Below are positions 35,144 through 46,083 of a stretch of 64,000 bases of DNA, in pieces. The stretch covers positions 1 through 64,000 of the forward strand of contig CAITLJ010000032.1 of the NCBI GenBank assembly GCA_903893215.1, in the 5' to 3' direction. The notes under the pieces were generated by a model. The model was given only the letters and a program-made list of their open reading frames with translations, searched no databases and had not been told where the DNA came from. Both the position numbers and the translations under genes were made by a program. Each line of letters begins with the position of its first letter. The first letter of the stretch is position 1. This DNA is from an uncultured Ferrovum sp. (GTDB lineage: Bacteria > Pseudomonadota > Gammaproteobacteria > Burkholderiales > Ferrovaceae).

Positions 35144-36679
35144 ATGACTGACCAGCTGATCATTTTTGACACTACCCTGCGCGACGGAGAACAAAGCCCA
35201 GGGGCATCGATGACGCGCGAGGAAAAGATCCGGATTGCGCGTCAACTGGAAAAAATGCGCGTCGACGTGATCGAGGCCGGGTTTCCGGCCGCCTCACCCG
35301 GCGACTTTGAAGCCGTGCGCGCGGTGGCGGCCACCATCCGTGACAGCACCGTGTGTGGTCTTGCGCGTGCCCAGTTTGCCGACATCGAGCGTGCTGGCGA
35401 GGCCATCAAGCCGGCCGCGCGTGGCCGGATCCATACCTTCATCGCCACCAGCGCCATCCACATGGAAAAAAAGCTGCGCATGTCGCCCGAGCAGGTGCTG
35501 ACGCAGGCGGTGGCGGCAGTGAAACGTGCGCGTGACTTCACCGACGACGTGGAATTTTCGGCAGAAGATGCCGGCCGTTCCGATCCCGACTTCCTGTGCC
35601 GGGTGTTCGAGGCGGTGATCGCTGCTGGTGCGCGCACGGTCAACGTTCCCGACACGGTGGGTTACACCATGCCACAGCAATACGGTGCGCTGATCGCCAG
35701 TTTGCGCGCCCGTATTCCCAACAGTGACCAGGCCATCTTTTCGGTGCACTGCCACAACGACCTCGGACTGGCGGTGGCCAATTCCCTGTCCGCGGTACTG
35801 GCGGGTGCCCGCCAGGTGGAGTGCACCATCAATGGTCTGGGCGAGCGCGCCGGCAATGCCGCGCTGGAAGAAATCGTGATGGCGGTTCGCACCCGCAAGG
35901 ACGTGTTTCCGGTGGAAACCCGCATCGACACCACGCAGATCGTGGCCGCCAGCCGCCTGGTCTCCGGCATCACCGGCTTTCCCGTGCAGCCCAACAAGGC
36001 CGTGGTGGGCGCCAATGCTTTCGCACACGAGTCCGGCATCCATCAGGATGGGGTGCTGAAGAATCGCGAAACCTACGAAATCATGCGTGCCGAAGACGTG
36101 GGCTGGAACGCCAACCGGTTGGTGCTGGGCAAGCTGTCCGGCCGCAACGCTTTCCGAAACCGGTTGCAGGAACTGGGCATCGAGCTTGAGTCCGAGGTGC
36201 AACTCAATTCAGCCTTCCAGCGCTTCAAGGAACTGGCCGACCGCAAGCACGAGATCTTTGACGAAGACTTGCATGCGCTGGTCAGCAATGACAGCCTGAC
36301 CCCCGAAGCCGAGCATTACAGTCTGGTATCGATGCGCGCGCACAGCGAAACCGGCGAGGCGCCGGAGGCGCGCGTCACCTTGCGGGCCGGCATGGTCGAG
36401 CATACCGCCACCAGTACCGGCAGCGGACCGGTGGATGCCACCTTCAAGGCGATCGAGCAGATGGCACCCAGCGGTGCGCAACTGCAGTTGTACTCGGTGA
36501 ACGCCATCACCAGTGGCACCGAATCGCAGGGGGAGGTCACCGTGCGTCTGGCGCAGGGTGAGCGGGTGGTCAACGGCCTCGGCGCCGATACCGATATTGT
36601 GGTCGCGTCTGCCAAGGCGTATCTCAACGCGATGAACAAGCTGCATCACGGTGCTGCGCGACTCAATCCGCAAGCCTGA
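35144..36679 (+). CDS. leuA: 2-isopropylmalate synthase
   Basis: The product is 511 aa, the first committed enzyme of leucine synthesis, which condenses 2-oxoisovalerate and acetyl-CoA. The TIM barrel opens with [14 protein letters not shown], and metal binding is in [13 protein letters not shown]. Linker subdomains follow, and the C-terminal LeuA regulatory domain (about 390-505) that binds leucine is intact. It is the last gene of the ilv/psd/pss/leu run. An inverted repeat follows, then the convergent wrbA. Confidence 0.97.
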   Translation: MTDQLIIFDTTLRDGEQSPGASMTREEKIRIARQLEKMRVDVIEAGFPAASPGDFEAVRAVAATIRDSTVCGLARAQFADIERAGEAIKPAARGRIHTFIATSAIHMEKKLRMSPEQVLTQAVAAVKRARDFTDDVEFSAEDAGRSDPDFLCRVFEAVIAAGARTVNVPDTVGYTMPQQYGALIASLRARIPNSDQAIFSVHCHNDLGLAVANSLSAVLAGARQVECTINGLGERAGNAALEEIVMAVRTRKDVFPVETRIDTTQIVAASRLVSGITGFPVQPNKAVVGANAFAHESGIHQDGVLKNRETYEIMRAEDVGWNANRLVLGKLSGRNAFRNRLQELGIELESEVQLNSAFQRFKELADRKHEIFDEDLHALVSNDSLTPEAEHYSLVSMRAHSETGEAPEARVTLRAGMVEHTATSTGSGPVDATFKAIEQMAPSGAQLQLYSVNAITSGTESQGEVTVRLAQGERVVNGLGADTDIVVASAKAYLNAMNKLHHGAARLNPQA

Positions 36680-36685
36680 TCGATG

Positions 36686-36713
36686 GCCGCGCCACGCTGC
36701 GGCAGGGCGCGGC
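36686..36713. terminator. Inverted repeat between convergent leuA and wrbA
   Basis: GCCGCGCC pairs with GGCGCGGC around a 12-base loop that itself has a small CTGC/GCAG element. It sits in the short space between the two stop codons and could serve both genes. It lacks a T-run. Confidence 0.45.
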
Positions 36714-36728
36714 GCTGTGCAATGCGAC

Positions 36729-38688
<1,960 letters not shown>

Positions 38689-38752
38689 TCCCGCCAGCGC
38701 CGCAGGGCGCAGGCGACTGAAGGAAAACTGACTGGTAGCGGTGCCGGCCGAT

Positions 38753-40279
38753 TCAAGTCAGCTTGAATTCGACCATTTCCACGCTTTGGGTGTGATCTTC
38801 CATCCGCATCAGGCGCAGCACGGCGGTCCCTTCGGGGCCGTTGACCCAGCACTGTCGCCCCGGATTGAAGCTGCCGCGCGCCAGCACCAGCAGGGCTGGC
38901 CGTTGCAGGCTGATCATGGCCGGCAGTTGCAGTGCCGGCCTTGGCGGACTGTCGGCGGCGTCCAGGCGCAGGCTCAGCACCTGCAAACGCGGTGCCAGAA
39001 GCTGCACGCCACACTCCAGCAGCGCGTCCTGCTCATCATGTACCCAGCGCACCAAGGCGGGCTGCCAGGTTCCCGTGCCACCATGCCGCACTGCAATCTG
39101 CTCACCCACCGCAACCCGGGTCTGGCCACTGCCGTCGCGACGCAGTGCCAACCCGCCCGGACTCTCGTTCAGGACCTGCCAGCGCTCGATGCCGATTTCG
39201 CTGCCGCCTGCCACTGCGGCGATGGTGGGCAAACCGGGTGCCAGATCCACCGCATGACGCCCAGGCTGTCGCTGGAAACCGCGCCGCGGCGGATCGGACC
39301 AGTGGCGTTCGAGTCGCGCAAGCAGATCGAGCAGCACGGGCCGTCCTTCGCTGACCGGCAACGCCGCCAGTTCGGCAGCACTGCCTTCCTCGCTGCGGCG
39401 GCGAATCAGCTGCAGGTGGGCTACCAGATCGCGCGAATCGAGCAGCTTGTCCATGGGCGACAGGACCGTGCCGCCCAGCGTGCTGAGCGGCCGCGGCGGG
39501 CGGTCCTGGTTGGCCTGGATCAGAAACAGACCGGCACCCTGTGCGTCTTCCCGATAGGGCTGCACCTGCAGGAACTGCTGGAAATGGCTGACCAGTCCGA
39601 TCACCGTGCGCGCCTCGCCGGGTTGCAGGTGGTAGGGATCCATCAACGCAAACAGCAGCACCTCGCGATAAATCGAGGCCAGCGTGTCGCGTTTGCGGGT
39701 CGTTGCGTCCGGAGCCGGGGTGGGCTGATCTGCCGGCAGATCGATCGGATGACTGTCCAGCCCGTAAAACGAAGCGTAGTGGTAAAGGTGATGCAGTTCC
39801 TGCCAGGTGCCGGCGGGGGTGGGCGAGTAGGTGCTGTAGGCCGCCTGCAGGGTATTGGCAAGCAGGCGCATCACCCGGCTGAGCAGGAAGGGCAGGGCGC
39901 GGCGGCCCTCCGCAGTCAGGCGCACGGTGTGTTCCATCAGCACGCGCTTGTAGCCGTAACCCAGTTCCAGCAACAGGTTGCGCGCCTGCGCCGCCGCCTC
40001 GCGCGCTTCTGCCGCCAGGGGCAGCCGACGCGATTCGTATTGCAGCGCCAGTTCGTCGAGCAGGCGCTGACAGGGGCCGTGCAGGATTTCGAGGTCGCTC
40101 AGCCGATCCTCACTGCGCAGTGCCAGCCGGTTGACGGTATGCAGCCAGTCTTCGAGCGCAGCCACTGCGTTTTCCAGTGACGCGTGCGTCAGCTCAGCTG
40201 CCAGCGCTTCGGCGTCTGGCCGGTGGGGCGGCATCTGTACGGCAGTATCCAGATCGGGTACGGCAAAACGAAACGTCAT
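38753..40279 (-). CDS. Hypothetical protein with a PilZ-like C-terminal segment
   Basis: The product is 508 aa. The N-terminal two thirds (about 1-320) are helical and Leu/Ala/Arg-rich with no motif I know. Around residues 333-376 it has RGFQR (Arg333, Arg337) and later VLNESPGG (Asn371, Ser373, Gly375-376). These match the RxxxR and (D/N)xSxxG elements with which PilZ domains bind cyclic di-GMP. The gap of about 34 residues between them is longer than typical. There is no signal peptide or membrane helix, so it is probably cytoplasmic. It is divergent from the TlpA-like gene. A role in c-di-GMP response is inference. Confidence 0.75.
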   Translation of the reverse strand: MTFRFAVPDLDTAVQMPPHRPDAEALAAELTHASLENAVAALEDWLHTVNRLALRSEDRLSDLEILHGPCQRLLDELALQYESRRLPLAAEAREAAAQARNLLLELGYGYKRVLMEHTVRLTAEGRRALPFLLSRVMRLLANTLQAAYSTYSPTPAGTWQELHHLYHYASFYGLDSHPIDLPADQPTPAPDATTRKRDTLASIYREVLLFALMDPYHLQPGEARTVIGLVSHFQQFLQVQPYREDAQGAGLFLIQANQDRPPRPLSTLGGTVLSPMDKLLDSRDLVAHLQLIRRRSEEGSAAELAALPVSEGRPVLLDLLARLERHWSDPPRRGFQRQPGRHAVDLAPGLPTIAAVAGGSEIGIERWQVLNESPGGLALRRDGSGQTRVAVGEQIAVRHGGTGTWQPALVRWVHDEQDALLECGVQLLAPRLQVLSLRLDAADSPPRPALQLPAMISLQRPALLVLARGSFNPGRQCWVNGPEGTAVLRLMRMEDHTQSVEMVEFKLT

Positions 40280-40347
40280 GATAAACCGGCTGACCCAGCA
40301 AGGCAGTTACACTATCCTGAGGCCATATCATAATCGGAACAAGCACT

Positions 40348-40956
40348 ATGCGAGGTTTTTGTAGCTCTTTGTGGAACTTTGCGGCGTTGCTGTCGACCGG
40401 TGTCCAGCGCCTGGCCCTGCCGGCCGGGTGGCTGGCACTGGCACTGGCGCTGGGTCTGGCTGCGCTGCCGGTCCAGGCGGCCAATGCGACCACCCTGCCG
40501 GGTGGTGTGGTGGCGGACGCCACCGGTCTGGCCGTCGCTGCGGCGGGCGCAGTGCCGCCAGCGTTCAGCGTGACCGATACCGGCGGCAAGCAATACACCC
40601 TGCAAAAGCTTGCCGGCAAATGGGTGGTTGTGAACTTCTGGGCGACCTGGTGCGCGCCGTGCGTGGCCGAGATGCCGGATTTCGAGGCGTTCTGGCAGGC
40701 GCGACACGCAACGGATGTGGTGGTGCTGGGGGTCGCCATGGATTGGGATCAGGCCGATGAGATCAGGCAGTTCGCGGCCAAGCTGGGCGTGCACTATCCT
40801 CTGGTGCTGGGCAGCGACCCAATCGCCGCGCAGTTTGGCGAGTTTGCCGGGCTGCCGGCCACCTTTGTCTACGATCCCAAGGGACGCCTGGTGCATTCGG
40901 GTGTGGGCCGCCTGAGCCGCAGCGCACTCGAGAAGCTGACCGGGGGAGCCCACTGA
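40348..40956 (+). CDS. TlpA/ResA-type thiol:disulfide oxidoreductase
   Basis: The product is 202 aa. An N-terminal signal or anchor (about 22-45, LPAGWLALALALGLAALPVQAA) is followed by a short linker and a thioredoxin fold (about 70-195). The active site is Cys102-Ala-Pro-Cys105 in VVNFWATWCAPCVAEMPDF, and the cis-proline region is GLPATFVYDPKG. It acts in the periplasm to keep specific cysteines reduced, for example in cytochrome c or oxidase assembly; the client is unknown. The lytic transglycosylase gene follows after 1 base. Confidence 0.93.
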   Translation: MRGFCSSLWNFAALLSTGVQRLALPAGWLALALALGLAALPVQAANATTLPGGVVADATGLAVAAAGAVPPAFSVTDTGGKQYTLQKLAGKWVVVNFWATWCAPCVAEMPDFEAFWQARHATDVVVLGVAMDWDQADEIRQFAAKLGVHYPLVLGSDPIAAQFGEFAGLPATFVYDPKGRLVHSGVGRLSRSALEKLTGGAH

Positions 40957-40957
40957 G

Positions 40958-41641
40958 GTGAGCCGGCAAGTGTCTGCTGCGCAGCGCCCCAGCGCCCGGA
41001 GGGGCGTTGGTCGCAGCCTGCTGCGGGCGGGTTGCTCCATGCTGGCCGTCGTAGCCGGCTTGCTGTGCGCGCCCGCGCTGGCCGGCGGTCAGCGCGAGGA
41101 ACCCCTGAGCGCATCGGTGCGCTCGCTGCTGGCGCGCAGTGTGGCAGACAGTGCCACCGAGCGCAGCGGTTTGACCGACGCCGGTGCAGAGCAGGCCTGG
41201 CTGGCACGTGCGGAAGCCCGGCTGGCGCAGCGCCTGCAGGATGCGCGCCAGCGCGTCGAACTGCTGCGCACCGTGCATTACGAGGCGACACGGGCAGGGC
41301 TGGAGCCCGAGCTGGTGCTGGCGGTGATCCAGGTGGAGAGCGGGTTTCACAAGTACGCAGTTTCGCGGGTGGGCGCGCGCGGTTTCATGCAAGTGATGCC
41401 CTTCTGGCTGCGCGATCTCGGCACCAGCAACCAGGATCTGTTCCATTTGCGCACAAATCTGCGCTTTGGCTGCACCATCCTGCGCTATTATCTCGACATC
41501 GAGCACGGCGATCTTTACCGTGCGCTTGGACGCTACAACGGCAGTCTGGGGCAGCCGGAATATCCCACGCTGGTGGTCAACGCGTGGCGGCGGGAGTGGG
41601 CATCGGCAGGGCTGGCCAGTACGGCGGGCACCCGACCCTGA
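40958..41641 (+). CDS. Soluble lytic murein transglycosylase-like protein
   Basis: The product is 227 aa from GTG 40958. A signal sequence (about 22-43, LLRAGCSMLAVVAGLLCAPALA) precedes a short helical region and an SLT domain (about 105-215). The catalytic Glu127 is in VIQVESGFHKYAVS, with GARGFMQVMPFWL, the N-loop and the ALGRYNGSLGQPEYP motif following. It cleaves peptidoglycan glycan strands to 1,6-anhydro products. It is tightly linked to the TlpA-like gene. Confidence 0.92.
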   Translation: MSRQVSAAQRPSARRGVGRSLLRAGCSMLAVVAGLLCAPALAGGQREEPLSASVRSLLARSVADSATERSGLTDAGAEQAWLARAEARLAQRLQDARQRVELLRTVHYEATRAGLEPELVLAVIQVESGFHKYAVSRVGARGFMQVMPFWLRDLGTSNQDLFHLRTNLRFGCTILRYYLDIEHGDLYRALGRYNGSLGQPEYPTLVVNAWRREWASAGLASTAGTRP

Positions 41642-41690
41642 GGCTGCCCGGGACGCGTTGATGCGTCCTTCTTTCGAGCATGAGCCTGTG

Positions 41691-43484
41691 ATGCGTGTTG
41701 GTCTTGTATGCCGGGTGGCGGTTGCTGCCCTGACGACTGTCCTGCTGTTACCTCACGCTGCGCTGGCTGCGGATCCTTCGGGGTTGCCGGGCGCGGCGGA
41801 AGTGGGGGCTACTGCACGGGACGTGCCGGGTGGCATGGCCGCCCGGCTGCCATGGTCAGCACATGTCGCTGCCGTATTGCAGGCGTCTTTCGAAATGGAT
41901 CCTGCCAGCGCTGTGCGGCAGGGACGGCATGAATTTGACGGCCAGCTGCCGGACTGGAGCGCTGCCGCGCTGGCGCGCCAACAGGTGGCGCTGGAGCAGG
42001 CGCGGACAGAAACGCTGGCCTATCCCGACGCCGACCTGACGCCGCGCCAACGCTTCGAGCGTGACTACCTGCTCGCCAACCTTGACGGGGCGCTGTTCTG
42101 GCTGCGCGACGTGCAAATGCCCTTGCACAATCCCTCCTGGTACACGGGCGCACTGGACCCCTCGGTCTACCTGTCGCGCCCCTACGCACCCCTGCCAGTG
42201 CGCTTGCAGGCCTTCATCCGCTACCTGCAGGCAGTGCCGCAGGCGGCTGCCCGCATCCGAGCCAACCTGCAGCAACCCATGCCGGCCACCTTTGTCACCC
42301 TGGGCATCAATGGCTTTGGCGGTTATGTGTCGTTCTATCGGGATGACGTGGTCAAGGCCTTTGCCGACGTCAAGGACGAGGCTCTCCAGACGCAGTTGCG
42401 ACAGGCCATTCCGCCTGCTGCCGACGCCATGCAGGCGCTGGCCGACTGGCTGAAATCGCATCAGGCCGAGGCCACCAACGACTTCGCGCTTGGACCCGAG
42501 AAATTTGCCCGCATGTTGCAGGCCAACGAGCGCGTCGACGTGCCACTGGCTGTGCTCAAAGCCACGGCGCGGGCTGACCTGCAGCGTAACCGCAAGGCTC
42601 TGGATGAGGCGTGCGCACGCTATGCGCCGGGCGTCAGCGTGCAGGCCTGCGTCGATCGGGTCAATGACCACAAGGCCCCCGGCGGGGCTGTCGATGGCGC
42701 GCGTGCCCAGCTCGATGGCCTGCGCAGTTTCATTGCCGCGCATGACCTGGTCACCATTCCGGGCACCGAGCAGGCGCAGGTGGCGCAGGCACCGAGCTAC
42801 CAGCGCTGGAATTTTGCCTACATCGATATTGCCGGTCCGTACGACCTCGGCATGCCCTCGGTGTATAACATTGCGCCACCCGACCCGAGCTGGCCGAAGG
42901 CGGAGCAGGATGCGTATACGCCCGGCGCCAGCGCCCTGCTGTTCACGTCGGCGCACGAAGTGTGGCCGGGACATTTCCTGCAGTTCCTGCACGCCAACCG
43001 TTCCGATTTCCAGTATGGCCGGGTGTTTGTCGGCTATGCCTTTGCCGAGGGCTGGGCGCATTACGCCGAGGAAATGATGTGGCAGGCCGGGCTGGGTGAC
43101 GGTTCGGACGAGGTGCATATCGGCCAGTTGCTTGAAGCCTTGCTCCGCAATGTGCGTTTTGTGTGCGCCCTCGGCCTGCATACGGAACACATGACGGTGG
43201 GGGAATGCGAGACGCTGTTCCGTGAGCAGGGTTTTGTCGATGCCGGCAATGCACGCCAGCAGGCAGCGCGCGGCACCTTTGATCCTGCCTATCTGAACTA
43301 CACCCTCGGCAAGCTGATGATCATGAAATTGCGCGAAGACTGGACCGCCACCCATGGTGGCCGGGCCGGCTGGAAGGCGTTCCACGATGCCTTCCTGTCG
43401 TATGGCGGCCCGCCGATTCCGCTGGTGCGCCAGCAAATGCTGGGCGCAGCTGCCGGTGGTGCCGGCGAGTTGCTGCCGCGCTGA
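41691..43484 (+). CDS. DUF885-family secreted protein, probable metallopeptidase-like
   Basis: 597 aa from ATG 41691; an ATG at 41661 would add 10 residues before the signal peptide. The signal peptide (about 1-25, LVCRVAVAALTTVLLLPHAALA) is clear. DUF885 proteins are helical and carry an HExxPGH-type motif; here it is His422-Glu-Val-Trp-Pro-Gly-His428 in TSAHEVWPGHFLQFL. A second acidic region, FAEGWAHYAEEMMWQAG, follows about 35 residues later, as expected for a zinc carboxypeptidase-like site. The activity is not established here. It precedes the second RND operon by 41 bases. Confidence 0.88.
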   Translation: MRVGLVCRVAVAALTTVLLLPHAALAADPSGLPGAAEVGATARDVPGGMAARLPWSAHVAAVLQASFEMDPASAVRQGRHEFDGQLPDWSAAALARQQVALEQARTETLAYPDADLTPRQRFERDYLLANLDGALFWLRDVQMPLHNPSWYTGALDPSVYLSRPYAPLPVRLQAFIRYLQAVPQAAARIRANLQQPMPATFVTLGINGFGGYVSFYRDDVVKAFADVKDEALQTQLRQAIPPAADAMQALADWLKSHQAEATNDFALGPEKFARMLQANERVDVPLAVLKATARADLQRNRKALDEACARYAPGVSVQACVDRVNDHKAPGGAVDGARAQLDGLRSFIAAHDLVTIPGTEQAQVAQAPSYQRWNFAYIDIAGPYDLGMPSVYNIAPPDPSWPKAEQDAYTPGASALLFTSAHEVWPGHFLQFLHANRSDFQYGRVFVGYAFAEGWAHYAEEMMWQAGLGDGSDEVHIGQLLEALLRNVRFVCALGLHTEHMTVGECETLFREQGFVDAGNARQQAARGTFDPAYLNYTLGKLMIMKLREDWTATHGGRAGWKAFHDAFLSYGGPPIPLVRQQMLGAAAGGAGELLPR

Positions 43485-43525
43485 ATACGCACACCGCGCA
43501 CGGCGACCCGCAGGCACCGTCCGTC

Positions 43526-44953
43526 GTGCGCCCCAGGCTTGCCCACATCTGGCTTCTGCGCGCATGGCTGGCGGTAGTGGTCCTGCTACTCGCGGCCTGC
43601 GCTTCAGTTGACCCCGGACCAGTCCCGATGGCACAGGTGCCGGCCAACGACTGGAACGCGCCACTGCCGCACGGTGCCCAGCGCGCGGGGCCGGATGCGT
43701 GGTGGCAGACGTTTCATGACGCCGCGCTGCTGGCACTGCAGCAGGCGGCGCAGGACGCCAATACCGATCTTGCGCATGCGCTGGCGGCGATTCGCCGGGC
43801 GCGGGCAGATCTGGTGGTAGGACAGGCTGCATCCCGGGCCACCGTGGGGCTGCAGTCAAGCGTCACCCGCTCGGGCGACGTGAATGACCCGGCCTATACC
43901 GTCACTGGTACCAGCCACGCGCTGGATGCCAGTTGGGAACTCGACCTGTTTGGCCGCAACCGGCGTAATGTGGCGGCGTTGACGGCCGAGCGTGACGCGC
44001 GCAGCGCCGACTGGCAGGCGGCGCGTGTGAGTGTGGCTGCCGAAGTGGCGGTCAATTACATCGATTTCCGTACCTGTCAGTCACGCTTGCGCGCCTATCG
44101 GGATCAGGAAGTTTCCTATCAGAAAACCCTGACGATCAGCCGCGTCAATGTGGCAGCTGGCTTCACCGCGCCTGCCGACGCCCGTCTGACTGCTGCCGGG
44201 GCGGCGGCGGCCTCGGCGGCAGTCACCGCCGAGGCCGCGCGATGTGCAACGCTGGTCAAGGCCCTGGTGGCACTCAGTGGCTTGACCGAGCCCGCCGTGG
44301 ATCATCTTCTTGGCGAGGCGCCAGCCGCGCTGCCGAGCCCGGCCGACTTCAGCGTGGGGGCACTGCCCGCCGACCTGTTACGCCAGCGCCCGGACCTTGC
44401 GGCCGCGGATCGCCGTCTGCACGCAGCCTGGCAGCGGATTGGCGCCGCCCAGGCTGCCCGCTGGCCAGACCTGATCCTGACGGGCAGCATTGGTGTTGCC
44501 CATGCAGCGCTGACCGCACCATCTCCGTGGTCGATTGCCCCGGCGCTCACCCTGCCGCTCTATTCTGCGGGAGCCAATGCGGCGCGGGTGGATGCTGCCC
44601 GCGCCGACTTCGACAGTGCGCTGGCCGACTTTGACGCGCTGACACGTCGCGCGGTGCAGGAAGTGGAGGTGGCACTGGTCAACCTGGACAGCGCGGTGCA
44701 ACGTGAACAGGATTTGCTTGCCAGCGCCGCTGACTATGCGGCCTATTTCCGTGCTGCAGAAATTGACTGGAAAGCTGGACGCCTGCCGCTGCTCGACCTC
44801 GAAACGGCTCGCCGTAATGCGGTCAACGCGCAGCTGCTGGCCATCGATGTGCAGGATGCGCGGGTGGTCCAGTGGGTGACCCTCTACAAGGCACTGGGTG
44901 GTGGCTGGCAGCTGTCACCCGACGAAGCGCAACCACTACGGAGCACACCATGA
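43526..44953 (+). CDS. NodT-family outer-membrane efflux lipoprotein (second system)
   Basis: 475 aa from GTG 43526. The lipobox is LLAAC with lipidated Cys25. Two outer-membrane-efflux repeats span about 55-270 and 280-465. LDASWELDLFGRNRRNVAAL and LLRQRPDLAAADRRLHAAWQ are the conserved segments. It belongs to the tripartite pump encoded by this gene, the adaptor at 44950 and the RND transporter at 46080. The order channel-adaptor-pump is opposite to the first efflux operon. The stop overlaps the adaptor start as ATGA. Confidence 0.93.
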   Translation: MRPRLAHIWLLRAWLAVVVLLLAACASVDPGPVPMAQVPANDWNAPLPHGAQRAGPDAWWQTFHDAALLALQQAAQDANTDLAHALAAIRRARADLVVGQAASRATVGLQSSVTRSGDVNDPAYTVTGTSHALDASWELDLFGRNRRNVAALTAERDARSADWQAARVSVAAEVAVNYIDFRTCQSRLRAYRDQEVSYQKTLTISRVNVAAGFTAPADARLTAAGAAAASAAVTAEAARCATLVKALVALSGLTEPAVDHLLGEAPAALPSPADFSVGALPADLLRQRPDLAAADRRLHAAWQRIGAAQAARWPDLILTGSIGVAHAALTAPSPWSIAPALTLPLYSAGANAARVDAARADFDSALADFDALTRRAVQEVEVALVNLDSAVQREQDLLASAADYAAYFRAAEIDWKAGRLPLLDLETARRNAVNAQLLAIDVQDARVVQWVTLYKALGGGWQLSPDEAQPLRSTP

Positions 44954-46083
44954 AATCACGATCGGGACCGATCGCGCTGACCACGCTGTGCGTCTGCCTT
45001 GCGCTGACCGCTGCCTGGTGGGGGCAGTCCACCGGACATCTTGCCGGCGCGTTGGCGGCGACGGCAGGCAAGGACGGCAAGGAAGACACCAAGCCCGCCC
45101 TGACCGTGCGCGTCGGGCAAGCGCATGAGGCCATCTGGCCGTTGTCGATCGTGGCCACCGGCCTGATCGCCCCATGGCAGGAAGCCAGCGTCGGCGCAGA
45201 AACGGGGGGGCTGCGCGTTGCCACGCTGGATGTGGATGTCGGCACCCAGGTGCACGCTGGCGACGTGCTGGCCACCCTGGCGAGCGAGAGTGTCGATGCC
45301 GAGTTGCGCCGCCTGCTCGCCATGCAGGCTTCGGCGCGTGCCAGCCTTGCCCAGGCACGCAGCAACGCCGAGCGCGCCGACGTGGCACGCAAGGGTGAGG
45401 CGATCGCCGAACAGCAGTACAACGACTACCAGATTGCCGTGCAGACGGCACAGGCCAGTCTGGCGGCAGTGGATGCCCAACTCGATGCGCAGCGCGTGAC
45501 CAAGGCGCACACGCGCATCGTGGCCGTGGATGACGGGGTGATTTCGGCACGGACGGTCACGCTGGGCAAAGTGGTGCAGACCGGAGAGGAACTGTTTCGC
45601 CTGATCCGCCGCAACCGTCTGGAGTGGCAGGCAGAAGTGGATGCGCGTGATCTTGACCGCATCCGTCCGGGACAGCTGGCGCGTCTGACACTTCCGGGCG
45701 GCATCAGCCTGACCGGACATGTGCGGCTGGCAGCGCCGGGTCTGGTCAGTGCCACTGGTCGCGGCATCGTGTATGTCAGCCTGCCGGCCAGTATTGCGGT
45801 GCGGCCGGGCATGTATGCCAATGGCAGCCTGGAACAGGCCAGTACCAGTGCGCTGGTGGTGCCGCAGACGGCCGTGGTGGTGAGCGATGGCACCAACTAC
45901 CTGTTCGAGGTGCGTCCCGACCATCACGTGTTACGGCGCCAGGTGGCCGTTGGCCGCCGTTTGTCCGGTCAGGTGGAGATCGTGCACGGGATCGCCGCCA
46001 CGGCAACCGTGGTGATCGATGGCGGCGCGTTTCTCGGCGACGGGGATTTGGTGCGCATCAGCCGAACGGACGCCGCATCATGA
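44950..46083 (+). CDS. RND efflux periplasmic adaptor (second system)
   Basis: 377 aa. One N-terminal membrane or signal helix (about 8-25, IALTTLCVCLALTAAWWG) is followed by a lipoyl domain (ASVGAETGGLRVATLDVDVG... and IVAVDDGVISARTVTLGKVV), an alpha-hairpin (about 115-185), and a beta-barrel with RPGQLARLTLPGG. It bridges pump and channel. The substrate is unknown. The sequence differs widely from the first adaptor, so the two operons are not recent duplicates. Both ends overlap their neighbours as ATGA. Confidence 0.92.
   Translation: MKSRSGPIALTTLCVCLALTAAWWGQSTGHLAGALAATAGKDGKEDTKPALTVRVGQAHEAIWPLSIVATGLIAPWQEASVGAETGGLRVATLDVDVGTQVHAGDVLATLASESVDAELRRLLAMQASARASLAQARSNAERADVARKGEAIAEQQYNDYQIAVQTAQASLAAVDAQLDAQRVTKAHTRIVAVDDGVISARTVTLGKVVQTGEELFRLIRRNRLEWQAEVDARDLDRIRPGQLARLTLPGGISLTGHVRLAAPGLVSATGRGIVYVSLPASIAVRPGMYANGSLEQASTSALVVPQTAVVVSDGTNYLFEVRPDHHVLRRQVAVGRRLSGQVEIVHGIAATATVVIDGGAFLGDGDLVRISRTDAAS

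Noticed and set aside
38689-38752. Terminator between YihY and the PilZ-like gene
   Set aside because: Only a short GCGCC/GGGCGC element is present, too weak and without a T-run on the right side.
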